DNA of 64,000 nt. It comes from Musa acuminata AAA Group (Eukaryota > Streptophyta > Magnoliopsida > Zingiberales > Musaceae). Every line of letters starts with the position of its first letter. Positions within the stretch are counted from its first letter, which is position 1. Made by a program: the position numbers and the translations under genes. Under the pieces are notes generated by a model, which was not told the origin of the DNA, ran no database searches, and saw only the letters and a program-made list of their open reading frames with translations. The stretch lies in NCBI RefSeq assembly GCF_036884655.1, contig NC_088330.1, positions 34,205,001 through 34,269,000 of the forward strand. Direction: 5' to 3'. Below, piece after piece: positions 49,539 through 62,539 of the stretch.

Positions 49539-49584
<46 letters not shown>

Positions 49585-52500
49585 GCATACCACTCGGTAC
49601 GATGTACCATACCGTACTGTACCGAGCAAAGCTTGATACACTAGTACGGTACGAAATTTCGAATCTTACAAAAAAAGCTACTACATATAAATAAATTGTG
49701 CTAACCCAGAAACATCTATGCAAATCAACTTGAAAAGGTATGCTAAATATTGTTCTATCAATCCACAAAAAAATAGGGATTTTAATTGCCAATTAGTATT
49801 GCCTATGAAGTTAGCAATTGGATAATCCAGCAACAAATCCCTGTAAATTCATATGACAAATAGAATAGAATTTGTGACAGACTATTTAGCTGTCTAGACA
49901 CAAAGGAAACCAGCCTTCTAGTACACAGGATAGTTAGCTAAGTCCCATAAGCGAAATAAACAAATCGCTTGTAATTGGGATTTCTTTCCATTTAGTTTTG
50001 TTCTAAATAATAATAATAAGGATTCTAAACCATGCTGGTAAATAATATGAAGCTATTTGGCAGTTCTCATAACATTTTATTTCAAGTAAATATAGGCATG
50101 CCACAATAATGTTTGTTGAATAATGTTTGCTGTGCAAACAAGAAACATGGAAAGAAACATGAAAAGGCTTACGAAGCTAACCTGTGCAAACAAGAAGATA
50201 TTTATAAATATGGAAAGAACAGGGACAATGGGGACCCCAGGGCAAGAGAAACCAGGTGGATCTGCATAACCCTGCAAATGTAGACATAATATGTAGTCAA
50301 AAGAATACAGGTATTACAAGTGTTAAAAAAATGAGATGAAAGGCAATGCTACAATATTTTGGGTAGATTTGACATTTCCATTAATGTTTGTTGGAGTTTT
50401 ACTGGTCATGAATGCTTAAACCAGAAAATCATTCTTTCAAAGAGCTTCATGGTTACAAATAAATCTTCATTCATGCTAAAGTAGTAGGAATAATGAAATA
50501 AAAATAAAAAACCGTGCCTCTTCATGGAAAACCAAAATGTGAAAATAGCTCCTAGTTAAACAGATTGGTAAATATCCAGATTCAGAATCAGATGGGAGAA
50601 AGAAACCAAAAAATTTCTATAAGCCTTAAGAGAAGTGAAATTGATGTGAACCAAACTGTCATGTACAATGCAAACAGAAATTTGATGCTGCATACGGTCT
50701 GATAATGTTGAAAGCTTGTTGATGACATACATGGTAAAGCAATGAGAATAGCCATGGCATTGGTTTTGTGCTTTGCATACAAGTCAAAGATGAACTAATT
50801 AGCAGTTACCAGGACTCAGCAAGATCCATTCTAGTAGATGTTTGTACAGTTCATTGTTGACCGACAAAAAAAAAAAAAAATTGTGATATATTATTTGAGA
50901 ATATGTAGCTAGCACCCATGCCTTCGGGAAAATAATATGTGGCTTAAATACAATGAAAACAGACACAGAAATACATGTTGAGGAAATAAGATACCAATAT
51001 AAGACAGGCTTAGTATAACAGGTATATCATTTAAAAATGAAGTCATCTGGTAGAACTAAAGTTAGGTACATGGAGTGTAGAAGCAAGATATTCATATCCT
51101 AGAGATGATTGCAAACCAGAAAAGACCAAGCAGTTTACCGGGCTCAGAATGATAATTAAAAAAAAATTGAAGCAACAAGATAGAGGCTGTTAAGAAAAGG
51201 GATTTGGAATGGACAAATAGTAACACTATGAAGAGGTATGCATACTGGAGAAGTGACAATGTCATGTCAAACAATTAGATAATAGTATCTAGTCTAAGTG
51301 ACAAGATTCTACAGAGCCCCTTTTTGGAAAGTTGCTTGAGTACATATTAGTGAGCTATAAATGAGGAAATGCCTAGACATTTATGGATGCTAATCAAAAA
51401 AGGATTTTTAAAATTCAGAGCAATCAAGTGAGTTTCCCTTGCTAGAAATGATTACAAGATGAGGATACATAATCCAGACCACAAAGCTGGTAGAAAATCA
51501 TAGATAAAAAAGAACACCCATTAAACCCTGCTAATAAGGGATTCAGAATATGGTTTCCAACTTCATTCATCACTTTTATTAAATGCAAAACCCTGATGAT
51601 AAGGGATGCCCTTCAATTCAGTTCCGATAGTAGAAAATGCCAGCAGCTACAGACTTTGTAGCATTGAAGTTCTATTTTGCTGCTTTTGATAACACTATGC
51701 AACTCTTATGAATGCCCTTTCATGTAAACATGTAGCCAAATATATATTTTTTTTAAAAAATCCCTTAACCTACCTGTATTCTACTAATTGTATTGAAATA
51801 CACACAATAAGTATGATCAAAATCATAGTACTCACCTGCCGAAATTGGACAGCAACTGCTCCAAAAATTGCCATCGCTACAGCAAATATAATAATGATAA
51901 AAGAACCACTGAAACGGTAACATAGTCCAGCTAGAAAACCACCGAAAGCAATTAATACAAGACATATGATGCCTTCACAACGGGCTGAAATGCACTTCCC
52001 AGAAACTTGACTGGAAACTCTGTCCTTCCACCTTAGGGTTATCACACATGCCGAAACAACTGAATAGCCAGTCTATCCCACAAAAAAAAAAGAAAATATT
52101 TGATCCAACCAATGATAGTAATATGAGTGAGACAAAATTTCTTGAGAAACGATCACATGATTAAACTATTAAGATTAAGAGATGTGAAATGAATATGAAG
52201 AATTATCAGGCCAGAGATACGAAAAGAAAAAGGGCATACCAGTGTACCAACTGAAAGAATGTGAGAAAGCTGGTGTACATTAAACAGACCTGCCATGATA
52301 CCAGCAACAAGACCAACCCAGACCTGAGAATGAATAGGCGTGTGTCGCAACGGATGCACCTTGGAAAAAACTGAAGGTAGCAAACCATCCCTTGAAAGCC
52401 CAAGATACAATCGAGACTGTTAATTGCAAACAACATCGTATTCAGTGCATTACTAAATAACTAGTATTGGTGATGAAATTGGAGCTCAATGCGTTACCTG

Positions 52501-55500
52501 AACATATAGACCAACAAGAAGGGTGGTAGCAAGGCCTGCCACAGCTCCAATACTAATTAAAACAGAAACGACTTTCAACCCTTTAGCTGTAAAAGCTTCA
52601 GCCAAAGGAGCATCTTCACCAAGAAACTTGTATGGGACCATCCCAGTTATTACTAAGCAGACACCAATGTAGAGAACTGCACATACAAAAAGGCTTGCTA
52701 GAATACCAATAGGCAAGTCCCTCTTCAAAAGACAAAAAAAAAAGGATGTTTAGTTAGTTGAATGATCCAGCAATATATTGCCAGTGTATCTTGGATATAA
52801 ATAATTGGATTGTCACAATGCAACAAAACTTAAACTCTACTATGCAACAGGCAAATTGAACGTCAATAAATTACAATTTTTGGTGAAGTACCTGGGGTCT
52901 TTTGGATTCTTCAGCAGAGTTAGCAACCGCATCAAATCCAACATAAGAGAAGAATACTACTGTTGCTCCCGTGATGACAGCTTTAAAACCATTTGGAGCA
53001 AATGGCGACCAATTTGATACATCAACTTCAAATGCACCAGCGAAAATGATAACAATGACAATGACTACCTGCAATACATTGTATAACATCACTTACCCGT
53101 CGGCATCAAATGAATTAACTTTCTTTTCAACAGCAACACAAACTAACCCATGTGACAAACTATATAGTGTTGAAACTGGCAGGGAATATCATCACTGAGA
53201 AAAAGAAACTTTAAAAAGCAACTTAAATGACTAGACAACTATGTTTTATGAGGTTTCTCAGAAAACTTGTACAAAATGTACAGAAAAAATATCATTTCCA
53301 AGAAAACAGATATATGCAGGTGTATGATTTTAGTTTCTTAATGCAAAGAAAATATAATAACAGAACAAGAACATCAAAATCATCTAGCAAGGTTGAGGGA
53401 TAAACCAGTAGCTTGATTGTGTTCTCGGTAAGAGACAGCTTTGAAAAATGTTTTATTCCATTCAAAGAAAAAGTAAAACCATCTTTTGCTAGAAAATATG
53501 TTCAACTATCCAAACGTGATCACGAAAAGAAAGGGAAATCCACATAGCTTAGACATCAAAAAGATAAATCCTATCAACTTCACTTCCTGAACTTGTACAC
53601 CATATAGTATGTCATTAGCATTGGTAGATGGAAAAACATGACTGAAACCCACAATAAGGACACCTAAGCCAAATTAGAAAATAATACTTTCATATCCATT
53701 TGATGATACAAAAGAATTGTACATTGTGGTGAGAATGATCATAATTATCTCATGAAGTCATCACTCCCGTGAAGAATCATGACTCAGAGATGGGCTACAA
53801 GTCTACAAAATAAATCTCCAAGCATGCAAGCACCTTCTATTGAGCAAGACCAGTTCCCCATCAAAGGAATCAACTTGAATAATAACATTTAATAGAAGTT
53901 ACATGTGAAGCTAAAAAACCACTAATAAGTCGATAAATGCAAAATCCTTTTAGTTCCCAAAATATAACTAGTTGTTACAGAATTATATCAAGTAAAACAT
54001 CTATTTCACAAAAGTCTCCAACCACAGAAGAATACAAAGTCACATATTTGGACTAAATAATATTAATATCTAAATAATATTGATGTAACAAACTGGTAGA
54101 AAGGAATGATACTATCTCATAGATTACTACCTTTGTTGCAGTCATAAAAGAGTTCACTGCTGATGACTCCTTGACACCGTAGCAAAGAATTAAGGTCAAA
54201 AGTATCAGAAGGATAGGAGCCAATATGTTAATAGACACGACTCCACCAAAAAATTCTATTCCACCATGTCCAATCCAGCTAGGAAAATGTCCCCTTAAGA
54301 AAGGCAGAAGTTCCAACAGGGATACGAAATAACTAGCTAAGCTGCGAGCAATGCTTGCTGCACCTATATGATAGTCCAGCATTAACTGGATGAAAACAAG
54401 AAACGCCATGAGTTCATTAAATGCAGCATAAGTGTATAAGTATGCTCCGCCAACGACAGCAGGAAAGCGTGAAGATAATTCAGCATAACACAGGGCATTT
54501 AGTACACATGCAGCTCCAGCAAGAGCGAAGCTAATTGCAACACCTGCAATGAAGATGATGATGAAATAGACGAAGAATAAAGATAATGCATAAGTGGGTC
54601 ATCAAGAAGAAATAATTGAAAATGGATGTTAAGTGTTTAAAGAGAAGAACAATATTGCTATTGTAAACCAAGTTACCTGAAAGATCAATATATCTGCCTT
54701 TAGATATACAACAAACCATAACATTTCAACTATTTAAGTTCAACTATATAGTTTTTTTTTTCTTACAGTCAAACTTTATCTAGGGTAATATCCTTTATAT
54801 AAGAGACATGAAATATTACTAAGAAGGTGTTCTTAAGTTCTATTCTATATTAACTCAGACCACTAATCATAATTGACTCCAAATGTCTAACTAGACTATT
54901 TATTGGTCTCCTTTAAACATATTTAAATCACCTTACATGATTTTTTTCATTTTTTCCTTTTTAAAATATACCTAAATTTATTACTCTAGTTGCTATGGTA
55001 CAACAACAACAAAACCGTAAGTCCTAACTATATATGATCGGCTATATAGATCTTTTGTCGCCATTGAGATTTATAAAAATCCTTATGTTTAGTTAAGTTC
55101 AGAGTAATTAAATCTTGATTTATAATTTGTATTAAAATCTTTTTAAGTCTTCCTCTACCTCTCATCGTACCATTAACATTAATTATTTTATTTTTTTTTA
55201 CTACCACATCTGAAGGTCTCCTTAGCCATGCCTATAGCATCTTAAATGATTTTTTCTTATCTTATTCTCTATCGAAACGATACCTAGTTGTTCACAAATA
55301 GAAGTATTTTTTTCTTATTTTTCCCAGCAACTCTGCACATCTGTCTCAACATTTTCATCTTGACAATACAAATGTTTTATATATGTTTTTTTTTAACTGC
55401 CCAACGCTCAGATCCATAAAAGGTATACAGTTTTGAATAATACCGCCCGGTACGCGGACCGTTGGCTATCGGACAGTATTTTTTATTTATAAATATATAT

Positions 55501-58500
55501 ATATATACCGAATGGTATACCGCTCGATATACAGTACCGTACCGTACCGAGAGAAGGTCAAAACTCTGGTACAGTACGATATTTCAATTCTTGCATAAAA
55601 CATTGTTGGTCTCACAACTATCTTATAAATTTTTTCTTATAATCTCAATGGTCTCTGATGATCACACAAGACTCCTAATACCTCTCGCTATGTTAATCAT
55701 CTTGTTCTTACTCTATCAATAATATCTTCATCGATTTCTTCATCTTATTGAATAATTAATCTAAGATACCTAAAACTTTTACTTAAAGGGACTTCTTATC
55801 CATCCAATTTAACTATATTCTGTCATCTATTTCTAGAATCATTGAGATTACATTTTATATATTCGGTTTTAGTCTAATTTAATTTAAAACCTTTAGTTTC
55901 TAAGGTTTGCCTCCATAGATCAAGCCTACAATTAATTCCACTTAGGCTCTCATCAACTAAGACAACATCATCAGCAAATAACATACACAAGGGAGGTTTA
56001 TCATGTAAGTGACCAGTAAGTTCATCCATTATCAATATGGAAAGGTATAGACTTAATGTGGATCCTTGGTGTAAATCCTATACATTAAGGAAACTCACTA
56101 GACACACGTCCTATAGTTCTAACACTAATAGTTATATTGTCATACATATTTTTAATAACATTAATATAATTAATGGATACATATTTCTTTTCTAAAACCT
56201 ACTATGATAAATCTCTAGAAACCCTATTATAGGCTTTTTCTAAGTCAATAAAAATCATATACAAATCTTTCTACTTTTCTTTATACTTTTACATTAATTG
56301 CCTTAATAAATAAATAGTTTCTATGGTAAATCTTCCAAGTATAGGACCAAATTGATCTTTAATAATCATAGATTTATCAAGCTATTTTCATCTTCTTTAT
56401 TGTATCTTTTACTTCATTAGCTTTAATTTTATGAATAAATCTATGATTATTAAAACTACCATAATTATTTATCATTAAATCTAAGTCCTATATGGAATAT
56501 TCATTAAATAATTTATAAAAATATTTTTTTCGTCTTTCCTTAATCTTATTATCATTAACAAATATTCTTTGATCTTCGTCTTTAATGTATCTAATATTAC
56601 CTAAATCCTTACTTTTTTTTCCCTAGCTTTAGCAATTTGATATATATCTTTTTCACCATCTTTAATATCCAATTTATTAAAAAAATTATAAGATTTATAT
56701 CTTGCCATACTAACTACTTTTTTAGCCTCTTTTTTAGATTCTTTATATCTTTTATTTTTTCATATTTTTATAATTTTGTCAATCTTTAAAACATGATATT
56801 TTGATAAAATTGTTATTTGAAATTTCTTGCACCACCAACAACTCTCTTTTAAAGTTACACCTCTATCTCTAGTTTCACCAAAAATCCACTACGTTAAACT
56901 CCTAATCTTATTAGCCATCGTAGTCCAATTAATATTAATATTATTCTCATCTAAGTTCCAAGGCGTCTCCCTTTCCATCTTATTCTTAAAAGTGTTTACA
57001 TTATCATCTTTAAAATTCTTCTTTCATTTTCTACAGTAAATTATAATACCATCAAACTGTGTTAATTCGTCAAACTTTCACCAGTTATAACTTTACAATT
57101 CTTATAAATAACTTTATCTATCTTTCTAGTGAGACAAAAGTCTATTTAATTATAGTTGTGACCACTTTTATAAGTAATTAAATAGTTATCTTCTTAAAAT
57201 GAAGTTGTAAATCCAAAATTATACCACCATTTTCATTTCTCTCCCCATAACCAAAGCCCTCATGCACCCCTTTATATTCATCACATGTTTTTTCTATATG
57301 ATCATTCAAATCTCCTCCAATTATAAGTCTTTCGAGTACAGGCATTCCTTGAATGATATCATCTAAGATTTTTAAAAATTCTCATTTGGTTTGATCATTC
57401 AATCCAACTTGAGGGGCATAAGCACTAATGACATTCAGAACATCTTCTCCTTTCACAAATTTTAGAACTATAATTCTATCTCCAAATCTTTTACATTTAC
57501 AACATTGTTCTTAAGATCCTTATCAACAACAATTCTTACACCATTTATGTGTTTAACTTTTTCAATATATTAAATTTTAAATCCAGAACTATCAATCCCT
57601 CTAGGATTTTTCCCTACTCATTTGTCTCTTGTAAACAAATAATATTTATTATTCTTTTGATCATAGTGTCTACTAATTCTAATCACTTCCCTGAAAGTGT
57701 TCCTATGTTCCAAGTTATTAACCTAACCCTCTTGGGCTAACTTATTTACTCCTATTGGTCTAAAACAATGAGAGAACTCTTACCTAGTTGTGACCACATT
57801 CAGGCACCGATGTGATGGGTCGCTTCCAAGAGACCTCCTTGCCGATCGTCTGCAATTCGGGACACCTAGGTGGTGAAAGTGCCTCGCGTCACTTTCAGGT
57901 GATGACCTAGCTCTATACTGAAACTGGTTTAAGATCTATGTTCATGAGACATAGTTTTACATTGATTATCAATCACTTAACGCAACCCTCCACCTTTTTC
58001 ATTCGGGTTTGGGACCGGCATTAACGTTGATAGTTGCTTTGCTACAATGTTGGATAATATTCAAAGGAGACCTATAGGTGTTCCAGTTAGACAAAGTAAA
58101 TTGATTAATACTAGTAGTTTGAAGAAATATGGAGTGAGATCCAAGAAGACTATACTAGAAACATGGATGCTCTTGATTCAACTAGAGATATTATCTTATC
58201 CAAATCTTAATGGCCAGACTAGATCCATATAGTCAGTCCTAAATAGTTAGGACATTAGGGCATGCTACCGTGGTCGCCTTTGCTTGTATTAGTTTACAAT
58301 AAATTTCGGATATTTTCTCTTCAAAATGAAATGCAAATATTTTCACATACAAGTGAATTATGTCTAACTTGGTTTAATAATAGATCGATCGTTAACATGT
58401 GAAGAACATATTCAAAGATCTACAAAGCCAATCAACAAAAACAAATAACTCCATCTAACTGAACCATATTTGCTTAACCTGAACCACAGGTCCAAAATAC

Positions 58501-59171
58501 TTAAAGCCCAAGTTAATTGTAATACATAACAAGTCCTTATAAACTAATCCAGATCTTTTCTCCCTTGCGGACTAAAATAGAGGTGTTACATTATAATCTT
58601 TTCAAAGCATCGCTCACTAGACCAATAAGTGTTTTACTATTTTATCATATATTCTACACAAATAAGCCTCAACTTCACTTTTTTTATCGCACAAGTTCCC
58701 TAATGAAACATATCTAATAAAAAACAAGATTCGACCACCGATTAAGAATGATCGATAGTAGTAAGATTAAATTGCAGAATTTTTAAGGTAAATATACCAT
58801 TTCCTTGGCAACATGACGTCTAAAGATTCAACTTACGGTTAAATATTGTCGAAGCAATGCAATCGCTAATTACAACAAGATCTTTCGACGATAGGGAAGG
58901 GTCCAGGAAAGTGAGATTTTTGAATAAGAGACTTACCCGGGCCGGCATCACGAGCCACCGTACCGGTGACAACGAAGATCCCAGCGCCGATTGAGGCGCC
59001 GATTCCGATGAGGATGAGCTCGAAGAGGCCGAGGCGGCGAACGAGCCCCCCGCCATGGCCGGCCACAGATTCGGTTGGATTCCCTATGGCTTTTCGCCGG
59101 AGGGCGGCGGACCAGAAGCCGCCGAAGAAGGACCGGCCGCCGGAAGAGGAAGAACAGCCGTTTAATCCCAT
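48678..59171 (-). CDS. CAT9: Cationic amino acid transporter, CAT9-like (APC superfamily)
   Basis: Eight exons join in frame into 565 residues: 59171-58937, 54543-54131, 53068-52892, 52722-52498, 52416-52240, 52072-51836, 50271-50182 and 48821-48678 (stop TAG). It is a multi-pass permease. The first helix carries [15 protein letters not shown], the substrate-site glycine motif of the APC superfamily; then [61 protein letters not shown] sequence, [37 protein letters not shown], and a C-terminal pair of helices ending [11 protein letters not shown]. The length (~565) and C-terminus match plant CAT9 better than CAT1-8. Members move basic and neutral amino acids across vesicle or tonoplast membranes. 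Intron 1 is 4.4 kb and full of LINE remnants; intron 7 carries a GC-rich repeat insertion. Confidence 0.94.
49060..49670. mobile_element. GC-rich repeat insertion in CAT9 intron 7, ending in a GTAC-rich module
   Basis: The stretch 49060-49545 is GC-rich and begins with a GAAGAAG tract (about 49135-49170), unlike the AT-rich intron around it. It is open for 173 codons on the plus strand, but the sequence is low-complexity Glu/Arg/Ser and antisense to the host gene. It is followed by (TA)n at 49545-49581 and a module with several CGGTAC / GTACCG palindromes (49582-49670). A second copy of that module lies in intron 1 (55441-55592). Probably one composite dispersed repeat. Confidence 0.5.
55001..57990 (-). 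mobile_element. Decayed RTE-type LINE in CAT9 intron 1, same strand as the gene
   Basis: Protein remnants on the minus strand follow the order of an RTE-clade non-LTR retrotransposon. The endonuclease start [14 protein letters not shown] is at 57727-57686; an APQVGLND block lies near 57410; the endonuclease motif GGDLND is at 57318-57301, followed by [19 protein letters not shown]; and the reverse-transcriptase catalytic motif FADD is at 55978-55967 in [17 protein letters not shown]. The 3' end near 55001 reads GTTGTTGTTG, the TTG-repeat tail of this clade. Stops and frameshifts are frequent, so it is inactive. A GTAC-rich repeat has inserted at 55441-55592. Confidence 0.85.
55441..55592. repeat. 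GTAC-rich short repeat, second copy
   Basis: It contains CCGCCCGGTACGCGG, a (TA)n core, then TACCGTACCGTACCGAG. From the (TA)n onward it aligns with the module at 49582-49670 (ACCGCTCG / ACCACTCG, GTACCG(T/A)..GTACCGAG, GGTAC..TACGA(T/A)ATTTC). It sits within the LINE remnant, so it arrived after the LINE. It is non-coding and rich in palindromes; the element class is unknown. Confidence 0.65.
58040..58258 (+). mobile_element. 3' fragment of a second RTE LINE, opposite orientation
   Basis: The plus strand encodes [20 protein letters not shown] followed by [15 protein letters not shown], which matches the C-terminal HVQRRP..APVRR / RGRPKKTW region of RTE-type reverse-transcriptase polyproteins. 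It is followed by GATCCATATAGTCAGTCCTA then AATAGTTAGGAC at about 58219-58250, the typical conserved 3' end of the same family. Only the last ~220 bases of this copy are present. Confidence 0.7.
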
Positions 59172-59300
59172 GGCACCCGAGAGAGAGAGAGAGAGACAAA
59201 GCGAAATGTCTTGTTTTATGGGGCGTTACCCGGTGGGCCCATAGTTCTAACGCGGTCGAGGCTGGTACTGCAAACAGGTACGCAATTGAGTATATAAAGT
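59172..59300 (-). promoter_or_regulatory. 5' UTR and TATA-like box of the CAT9-like gene
   Basis: A GA/CT run (59178-59195) lies directly upstream of the start codon. On the minus strand TTTATATACTC at about 59299-59289 is a TATA candidate, predicting a leader of roughly 90 bases. Confidence 0.4.
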
Positions 59301-62014
59301 ATCGCTCGGACAATCCCTTTTTTGCGTTCGGATACGGTAAAAGGGAACGTGGCACCTTTTTGCGACGTTGGATTTGGTAGCCCAGTTGATCGAGCGACGA
59401 GAGCCGTCTATTTCCCAGATGATTAGGAAATGGCGAAGATTTGTGACAAGAATTAGGCCACAATCATACGAAGGCTCCGACGACAGCCGTCACACAACAA
59501 TACATATAACGACTGCATCGTATTGGTTAATATAATGAATATAAATTAATTTTATATAATAACAATAATAGTAATATATAATTCTGTGATGTCAAAATCA
59601 TCAATCCACTAAAATTTTCAATCATAATGAATTATAATTTCTTTTTATATGAACCTCAAAAGGCATAAGCTAAATCTCATATTTGTATGACCCAATATGG
59701 TCTCCCCTAATTATTGTTTCGACACAAATAAGGGTTATTCATTGTTCAGAGCTTATATGAGAGTCTCATTTAAGAGTTAATTGATCATTTATGACTTATT
59801 ATATTAGATTTATATTTTTTATTTAAATAAGGATATTGTTTAGTATGGAATTCACTTGCAAAAAAGATCCACAGAGAGATGAAATTAAAATGGATGAGTA
59901 GTCAATTCACTTGAGAAAATTGATAGGTAATGACATTAAATTCCTCTCTTCACTCAAAAAGCAAAATGATTTTGAAACCAAAATAAAATTGTGAGAATGA
60001 GAGTGAAAAATATAATTGCAAGCATGAGATCATTTTAGAATGGATGAGAGTGAAAAATATTAGAGGAATTTTGTTGGTAACATTGACTACTGTTCCTAAT
60101 CTAGGCTTCTAATGAACATTCATGGGATATTCCACAAGAGAAAAGTACAAAATTAGTTCCTTAGATGATATGATGTAAAAGGACATGGCAAAAATGCAAA
60201 CATATTTTGGAAGAGGCAGCATGGGAGCTCAATGAAATGATGTCCTGAGGCAGAGGGTCATATCATTTAAGGAATTCAAATAAAGGGTTGAGTAGGTATG
60301 ATTTCAACAAAAAAACAAAAAAGCCTTAATGATAGGAACAAGGAATTGGTGCATAAAGAGAGTACAGAGTTTGAATGAATTTAGGGTTGACAGAGCACTA
60401 GTTGTAGGATCAAAACATTAAGTATTGGAAGGAAGTGTCAATTCTAAACCAATGCAATTCATTTGATGTATAAAGTAAGTAACAAGACGAGATTTAGATT
60501 GATATATTTGTATAAATGATATTATTTAATATCAACTATAGAGAAAAGATATTGTATTTTAATATAATTAATCGAGAAAAGATTTTGTTATAATTAATTG
60601 AGTTCTCTTGAAATTTATAAAAAATTTGAAAATATGAGTAAAATTTTCTTTTTAATTTCAGCCCAAATTGCTCATTTCTATTTCAACAATTAAGTTAGAA
60701 TGTTGTTTATGTTCACAACAAAAATGATGTTTTTCTTTTTGAAATAAGATATTATATTAAAGAATGATTAAGTTTCTTACATTAAAATTCATCGAACCAA
60801 GACTGATCTAATCTTCTATTGGGTCGAATTTGATAACGATTCAATAAATATGATGACATGTATCCGAACATAAATAATAGACATAATAAGAATTTGATTG
60901 GCTAAGAAGAATTTAAGCAAATCATTAGCAGGTGGGCTACCTATCCTTGCAAAAAAAAAAAAGAGTTAAAATATTACTAGTGTATATATTTTGCATAGGA
61001 TTCAATGTCTAAATCCAATTATTCTCATAGAGGATTCTTTCCTAATCCACCACCAATTGAAGGTAAAACAACCTATCAATCATTGATAGACATTACAAAT
61101 AATGAGTTGGGAGACTTCACTAAATTATGCCATCTCATGCCTCATTCTCATAAGAGTAGCATTGATAGCACTCCATGCCACAAGATCATATGCTTTGACA
61201 ATTTATAACTTTGGGAGGACAAAGAGCATCCTTGCCTTTTGAGCTAGCAATGAAATCATGGATGCTTCTCCTATAAATAAAAGCTAATCATTTCCTTACT
61301 AACAAACCCCTAAGTTTATTCCTAATCCCATAGGTAATAACCTGAGATTCCAATTTATTACTAACATTTCACTAGAGAGAATACTTATAAAAATAATGAT
61401 TTATTCAAAATATCTCCTAAAATACATCTCATAAATTCTTAAAAAATCTACACTGAAATCATCTAACAAAACTTTCTTTCAATTCCAGTCTAAGGGCAAA
61501 ATGAATTTGAAAGAGGTTCAAAGACCTATACAAGACAGATTGATAGTCAAAGGACAAGGCAAAACATAACAGTTCAATCAGCTAATAGGATTTGTTGACT
61601 ATGATGTCAATTAATCTTTTTCTCATTTGATCTGATCTTGTAGTGTATTAAACAATTGTTGTACACTTATGTTAGCCCTTTCTTGAGGTAATTAATTGTA
61701 CATTTATATGAACAAAATGAAACAAAAATTAAATTAAATGGACCATAAGATCCATTTGGTTGATATCTATAAAGGGAATGTTATAAAAGACATTTTTTTT
61801 ATATCTGTATCTTACTCAAAATTATTATTATTTTTATGATACAAAGATCCTCATGTAAGATAATTTATGAGAATTTATTTGATGATTGATTGTGAACTTC
61901 ATCTTCCATCTTACAAGAGAATCAATTATTTTTCTTTACAAAGGATAATTGATGAAAACTAATTTTTTTTCTTTATAAAGTATAAACCAACTAAGCTAAC
62001 TAATATATTAAATA

Positions 62015-62051
<37 letters not shown>

Positions 62052-62280
62052 CACTTCCATCTTACATGCTTTATTATTGAGATATTATTATAAATTATAT
62101 TATTATCCAAAAGTTAATGCAATTCATTATATTTTTGAGTTTGTAAAAAGATAAAAAGTGCATTTTTTTTTCTTTTGACACAGCAGCAGCGGCAATGCCT
62201 CAGGCGGCCGTATGTATGTCTGTATTCCTCATGCGTCTTAATCCTCCCCTCCCGCACCCCAATTCTATTGCTCGTCATAA
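59301..62280. other. AT-rich intergenic DNA between divergent genes
   Basis: No gene, RNA or paired terminal repeat was found over 3 kb. An (AT)n run lies at 62019-62049. A 67-codon plus-strand frame at 61005-61208 is not recognisable. The transporter (minus) and the F-box/armadillo gene (plus) diverge from this spacer, so both promoters must lie at its ends. Confidence 0.5.
62019..62049 (+). repeat. (AT)15 microsatellite
   Basis: A simple AT run in AT-rich intergenic DNA. Confidence 0.9.
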
Positions 62281-62282
62281 AA

Positions 62283-62303
62283 CCCCCCCCCCCCCCCCCC
62301 CCC
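62283..62303 (+). repeat. Poly-C tract (21 C) upstream of the ARABIDILLO-like gene
   Basis: An unbroken run of 21 C about 240 bases before the start codon, in a pyrimidine-rich leader. On the template strand it is a G21 run that could fold into a G-quadruplex. Its length is likely to vary between individuals and to be error-prone in sequencing. Confidence 0.92.
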
Positions 62304-62539
62304 ACCCTTCCCCCATCGCCTTACCCTTCCGTCCTCTTCGAAGAATCGACATGACAATATGAATTAGAGATTGGGAAGCCCATCCCCTCCGGTTTCTTGA
62401 ATCCCTCCGACCGATCCGCTCGCAAACCCTCGTCCCGATTCCGATCGAACGAGGCCAAAAGAACCCTACGCAAGGGATTCCCAACGGAGGTGCCGCGAGA
62501 GCTGATCGATCTAGCGGGGCTTCCTCCGCCTCGCTCGCG

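Noticed and set aside
49025..49546. 173-codon plus-strand frame as a possible gene
   Set aside because: Low-complexity Glu/Arg/Ser composition, inside an intron and antisense to the CAT9-like gene, with a GAAGAAG simple repeat; treated as a repeat insertion.
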